From Desulfobacula sp. (GTDB taxonomy: Bacteria > Desulfobacterota > Desulfobacteria > Desulfobacterales > Desulfobacteraceae): a stretch of DNA of 10,561 bases. A program made the position numbers and the translations under genes. The stretch spans positions 1-10,561 of the forward strand of contig JAGLNZ010000298.1 of NCBI GenBank assembly GCA_023139225.1, read 5' to 3'. The notes beneath the pieces were generated by a model that had not been told where the DNA came from, made no database searches, and saw only the letters and a list, made by a program, of their open reading frames with translations. This document shows positions 8,159-10,561 of the stretch, one piece after another. The first letter of the stretch is position 1. Every line of letters starts with the position of its first letter.

Positions 8159-8862
8159 CAAAAATCTTCCTTTCGGGATGTTATGATTTCATCCTTTACC
8201 ACTTTGCCGTCTTCCAGGTGAATAATACGATCCAGGTATTGCATGACTTTCTCATCATGGGTGGAAAACAAAAAAGTGGTCTTAAATTCCTGGTTCAGGG
8301 TTTTCATGGTTTCCATAATGCTGTGGGTATTTTTAGCATCCAGGTTGGCCGATGGCTCATCTGCCAGCATGATTCGGGGTCGCTTCACCATGGCGCGTGC
8401 AATGGCCACACGCTGGCTCTCGCCTCCTGAAAGTTTGGAGATCTTTTTATCAGCCATATTTTCAAGCCCCACCCATTCCAAAGCATCCATGACTGCTTTT
8501 TTCCGTTCATGCCAGGGTTTTTTCTGGAGCAGCAGGGCAAACTCCACATTCTCAAAAACCGTGTATACCGGCAAAAGATTAAAAACCTGAAAAATAAATC
8601 CGATGCTGTGGTTCCGAAGCTGTGCCGCCTGTTTGTGGGTCAGTGCTTCAATATCCTTTCCCGCAACCTGTGCCTTCCCTTTAGAGGGCTTATCCAGAGA
8701 GCCTATGATATTTAGCAGGGTGGTCTTGCCCGAACCGCTGGGGCCGACCAGGCCTGCAAACTCTCCTGTAAAAAAATCAAGACTGATATGATCCAGGGCC
8801 GTAAACTTGCCATCTCCAACAGGGAAACACTTTACCACATTTTCAACAGATATAATTTTCAT
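8158..8862 (-). CDS. ABC transporter ATP-binding protein, LolD/MacB family
   Basis: A 234-residue cytoplasmic ATPase that powers the two FtsX-type permeases. All nucleotide-binding motifs are intact: Walker A GPSGSGKT (40-47), Q-loop Gln92 in FIFQVFNLLP, signature LSGGE (144-148) followed by SQRVAIARAM, Walker B IMLADEP (164-170) with catalytic Glu169, D-loop SANLDA, and switch His202 in STHDEK. Length and the FQVFNLLPVYTVFENV stretch are typical of the LolD/MacB/FtsE group. The ATG at 8862 lies 11 bp after the outer-membrane protein gene, with a weak GAAG-like ribosome site. Its TGA overlaps the first permease start (TGATG), so ATPase and permease are translationally coupled. The sequence alone does not distinguish LolD from the ATPase of another envelope transporter. 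Confidence 0.94.
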   Translation of the reverse strand: MKIISVENVVKCFPVGDGKFTALDHISLDFFTGEFAGLVGPSGSGKTTLLNIIGSLDKPSKGKAQVAGKDIEALTHKQAAQLRNHSIGFIFQVFNLLPVYTVFENVEFALLLQKKPWHERKKAVMDALEWVGLENMADKKISKLSGGESQRVAIARAMVKRPRIMLADEPSANLDAKNTHSIMETMKTLNQEFKTTFLFSTHDEKVMQYLDRIIHLEDGKVVKDEIITSRKEDF

Positions 8863-8873
8863 TATTTTCTTCT

Positions 8874-10037
8874 TTAATAATCATAAACAATCATGATCCT
8901 GAATCCCGGACCTGACAAATCGTTGATCAAGTCTTCTTTTTCCACGGACTGTGGTTGTTCAGGCGTGTAATAGGCCATAATGTATCCAATAAATTTATCA
9001 AACCTGTGTTCATAATTCAAAAAAACTGAAGCATGTTTTAACTCCCAATTATAGGAAAGAACCGTGCTCACATTATCATCAAGCCCAAGTGGGTATGACA
9101 GGGTGGCTGCCGTGATATGGCTTGTCCTTGAAAATCCCAACCCATGCTTATCAAAAGCAGTCACCAGATGTTCGCCGGCAATGTTCAGGCCGTTACCCAT
9201 CCCGAAGGTATAGTCTGTCCCGACATTGTACATGGATTTATTTGTATATATGCCAAGATCTTCTGATCGGTGGACCCAGGTGGTTTCAAACCAGAACCCG
9301 ACCTTGACGTCCCATTTACCGTCCAGGGCCAGCCGGGTTTCAGGCACTTTGTTAAACGCCTCTGAATTCATAAGTTTCCCGGCATTGATCGTCTTATGAT
9401 GAAAAGAGAGTGCCAGTTCACCATCCAGGACAGGATATTGAAGTCTTCCCCCATATTCCGGACGGCTTTTGCAACCCGGCATAACATCCCATCCCCTTTT
9501 TTCATCATTGCCATAGAGTATCCAGGCCCACACATTGGCATTGTTTAAAAAAAAATACCTTCCCAGCGCTCCATAAACCCCATTGGTCAGTTGCAAAGGA
9601 TCCCTGGCATCCATCTTATCAAACCACATCAACGGCCGAAGAATCGAGGCAGATCCGAAATTAATTTTCTGCAGTCCGATCCTTAGTTCATATTGTTCAC
9701 CTGAATAACGCCCCCAGATACGGTAGGGCGCAATATCTGCCTGTGTAGTCGAATGATCTAATGTGTCAAAGAAAGCCAAGACGGAAATATTGACAGATGC
9801 TTCATAATCAAGGAAATGGTTGTCAGCCAAATCAAATTTCTGTGCAATTTCCGGGATATAGCGCCCCCCCGCTAAAACGTTATCGTTATTGTCAAATGCA
9901 TAATTTGCCAAAAAAGAAAACCGGCCACTGAAATCAGGCCGGTTCTCAGGCCATGCCTGTCCTTGGCACAATACCACCAGTCCGATAGAAAATAATATTG
10001 ATTTTGCAACCTTTATGAGTTCCTGCGCCAGTCTCAT
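8874..10037 (-). CDS. Outer-membrane beta-barrel protein, porin-like, of unknown substrate
   Basis: A 387-residue exported protein, first gene of the ABC/LolA-like operon. A signal peptide covers about 1-28 (hydrophobic core ILFSIGLVVL, ending GQA). The rest is made of alternating, aromatic-rich amphipathic strands with Gly/Asn/Asp turns, for example YELRIGLQKINFG, VWAWILYGN, KVGFWFETTWVH, STVLSYNWEL and ASVFLNYEH. It ends in an aromatic residue (RIMIVYDY), as expected of a BAM-inserted barrel. The QKINFGSASILRPL...DARDPLQL region (123-150) recalls porin/DUF1302-like barrels, which have a similar strand followed by an n-P/D-P-L loop, but I cannot assign a named family. There is no lipobox and no TonB box or plug domain. 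The ATG at 10037 has only a weak site (GAGAG nine bases upstream). Being encoded first in a tight operon suggests that it receives, inserts or passes on the cargo of the ABC/LolA-like pathway; this is inferred from context. Confidence 0.82.
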   Translation of the reverse strand: MRLAQELIKVAKSILFSIGLVVLCQGQAWPENRPDFSGRFSFLANYAFDNNDNVLAGGRYIPEIAQKFDLADNHFLDYEASVNISVLAFFDTLDHSTTQADIAPYRIWGRYSGEQYELRIGLQKINFGSASILRPLMWFDKMDARDPLQLTNGVYGALGRYFFLNNANVWAWILYGNDEKRGWDVMPGCKSRPEYGGRLQYPVLDGELALSFHHKTINAGKLMNSEAFNKVPETRLALDGKWDVKVGFWFETTWVHRSEDLGIYTNKSMYNVGTDYTFGMGNGLNIAGEHLVTAFDKHGLGFSRTSHITAATLSYPLGLDDNVSTVLSYNWELKHASVFLNYEHRFDKFIGYIMAYYTPEQPQSVEKEDLINDLSGPGFRIMIVYDY

Positions 10038-10081
10038 TTGAAAGATCTCTCGAAAATATATTTTTTATTACGTTTGTTACC

Positions 10082-10131
10082 AGTATATTCAATAATAAAT
10101 AGTTCCGTTCCCATCAAAATTTTGTTCCGTT
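10082..10131 (-). promoter_or_regulatory. Putative activator-dependent promoter of the ABC operon with AACGGAAC direct repeats
   Basis: On the minus strand AACGGAAC occurs at 10131-10124 and again at 10109-10102, exactly 22 bp (about two helical turns) apart. A good -10 box, TATACT, is at 10087-10082. At normal spacing the -35 position falls inside the proximal repeat and does not resemble TTGACA. Direct repeats on one DNA face overlapping a poor -35 are typical of sites for OmpR-type or other activators. Transcription would start near 10075, giving a leader of about 38 bases. No second copy of the repeat was noticed in the rest of the window. Confidence 0.42.
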
Positions 10132-10240
10132 AATATTTCTATAAGGGATTATGGAGAATTTTGTTTCTTTATACAATTTATTTTGGCAATTCATGCAATT
10201 TATTTTCCATGTAATACCTGACGCTGAAAATTATGACGTT

Positions 10241-10272
10241 CACTAGTAGTGGTGGTCACACTATCTTAGTGT
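10241..10272. repeat. Two adjacent small palindromes, possible operator
   Basis: CACTAGTAGTG (10241-10251) is a palindrome around one central G, and ACACTATCTTAGTGT (10258-10272) has perfect 6-bp arms around TCT. Both use the half-site CACTA/TAGTG, and their centres are about 19 bp apart. They lie about 90 bp upstream of the plus-strand gene start and about 205 bp upstream of the operon's first gene. A dimeric repressor or activator site is possible; the arms are short, so chance is not excluded. Confidence 0.4.
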
Positions 10273-10358
10273 TAAAAAATCAGATAATGGACTATTGACG
10301 GCTAAAATGATAAACAGATTGGAATTAAAAAAATAATTTAATCATTTGAGAAGATAAA

Positions 10359-10561
10359 ATGGAAAGACTTTTGGTTATTGTTGTTTCTGCTGCTGTTGGA
10401 ACGGTTTTTTTTCTATGGTTTTCCCAGGCTGTTAAAAAGCAATTTTTGCAAGAGTACATCATGTCACACCATTGGCTGCTGCACCCGAACTCAATTTGCT
10501 ATTGGAGGACAGCCATGTCTGCCTTTGGTTTTATCCTCTACTTTTTTACCCCTTATCAATC
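10359..10561 (+). CDS. Membrane protein, N-terminal part resembling CDP-alcohol phosphatidyltransferase, 3' end outside window
   Basis: The frame from ATG at 10359 stays open to the window edge (67 full codons). GAGAAG lies five bases upstream as a ribosome site. It starts with a TM helix (LLVIVVSAAVGTVFFLWF), then a Lys/Gln-rich cytoplasmic stretch, then LLHPNSICYWRTAMSAFG followed by a second hydrophobic segment. The H-P-N-x-I-x-x-x-R pattern at the head of a TM helix is typical of the start of CDP-alcohol phosphatidyltransferases (phosphatidylglycerophosphate synthase and relatives), which make phospholipids from CDP-diacylglycerol. The diagnostic D-G-x2-A-R-x8-G-x3-D-x3-D motif would lie beyond the window, so the family call is provisional. 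It is divergent from the ABC operon. Confidence 0.55.
   Translation, partial: MERLLVIVVSAAVGTVFFLWFSQAVKKQFLQEYIMSHHWLLHPNSICYWRTAMSAFGFILYFFTPYQ

Larger units (their letters stand above)
10038..10358. other. Divergent intergenic region between the ABC operon and a CDP-alcohol phosphatidyltransferase-like gene
   Basis: This 321-bp AT-rich gap must hold the control regions of both divergent genes. The operon side has a TATACT box and paired AACGGAAC repeats; the other side has two small palindromes around 10241-10272. No open frame with coding character, no tRNA and no riboswitch-like structure was recognised. No convincing -35/-10 pair was found for the plus-strand gene: TTGACG at 10295-10300 has no matching -10 at normal spacing. 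Confidence 0.6.

Noticed and set aside
8158..8161. TTG at 8161 as the start of the first permease
   Set aside because: The ATG at 8158 forms a classic TGATG overlap with the ATPase stop and is well spaced from AGGAAG; the TTG adds only one residue.
10295..10323. TTGACG as the -35 box of a promoter for the plus-strand gene at 10359
   Set aside because: At 17-bp spacing the -10 position reads ATTGGA, which is a poor match.

Overview
The window fits a Gram-negative, probably anaerobic bacterium of the Desulfobacterota (deltaproteobacterial) type. The evidence is indirect: moderately AT-rich DNA, large membrane-bound hybrid histidine kinases with substrate-binding-protein sensor domains, a CPWC-type cysteine-bearing PAS domain, and an outer-membrane barrel made together with a Lol/MacB-like ABC system. 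No rRNA, tRNA, CRISPR array, insertion sequence or phage gene was seen.

Layout, left to right. (1) Positions 1-821, + strand: 3' part of a von Willebrand A (MIDAS) protein with a CobT-like arrangement. (2) Positions 865-1602, - strand: a decayed hybrid sensor-kinase gene. It keeps a signal peptide and the first part of an NMT1/THI5-like binding domain, is interrupted by an in-frame TGA where this family normally has Trp, has lost its kinase core, and ends in an intact-looking receiver domain. (3) Positions 1647-4685, - strand: an intact 1012-residue hybrid histidine kinase (periplasmic ABC-substrate-binding-like sensor, TM, PAS, PAS, HisKA, HATPase, receiver). (4) A 282-bp spacer holding a long AT-rich inverted repeat and a possible kinase promoter. 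(5) Positions 4968-10037, - strand: a tight five-gene operon, in transcription order outer-membrane beta-barrel, ABC ATPase, FtsX-type permease, second FtsX-type permease, periplasmic LolA-like protein. (6) A 321-bp divergent intergenic region. On the operon side it holds a TATACT -10 box preceded by two AACGGAAC direct repeats 22 bp apart. (7) Positions 10359-10561, + strand: 5' end of a membrane protein resembling the start of CDP-alcohol phosphatidyltransferases.

How the genes may work together. The five-gene operon looks like a complete envelope-spanning route: ATPase and two four-TM MacB/LolCDE-type permeases in the inner membrane, a LolA-fold carrier in the periplasm, and a barrel in the outer membrane. 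There is no HlyD/MacA-type adaptor and no TolC. It is the best candidate here for a little-described system; its cargo (lipid, lipoprotein or other hydrophobic molecule) cannot be read from the sequence. The hybrid kinase downstream has no DNA-binding output domain, so any control of the operon would need a partner regulator outside the window.
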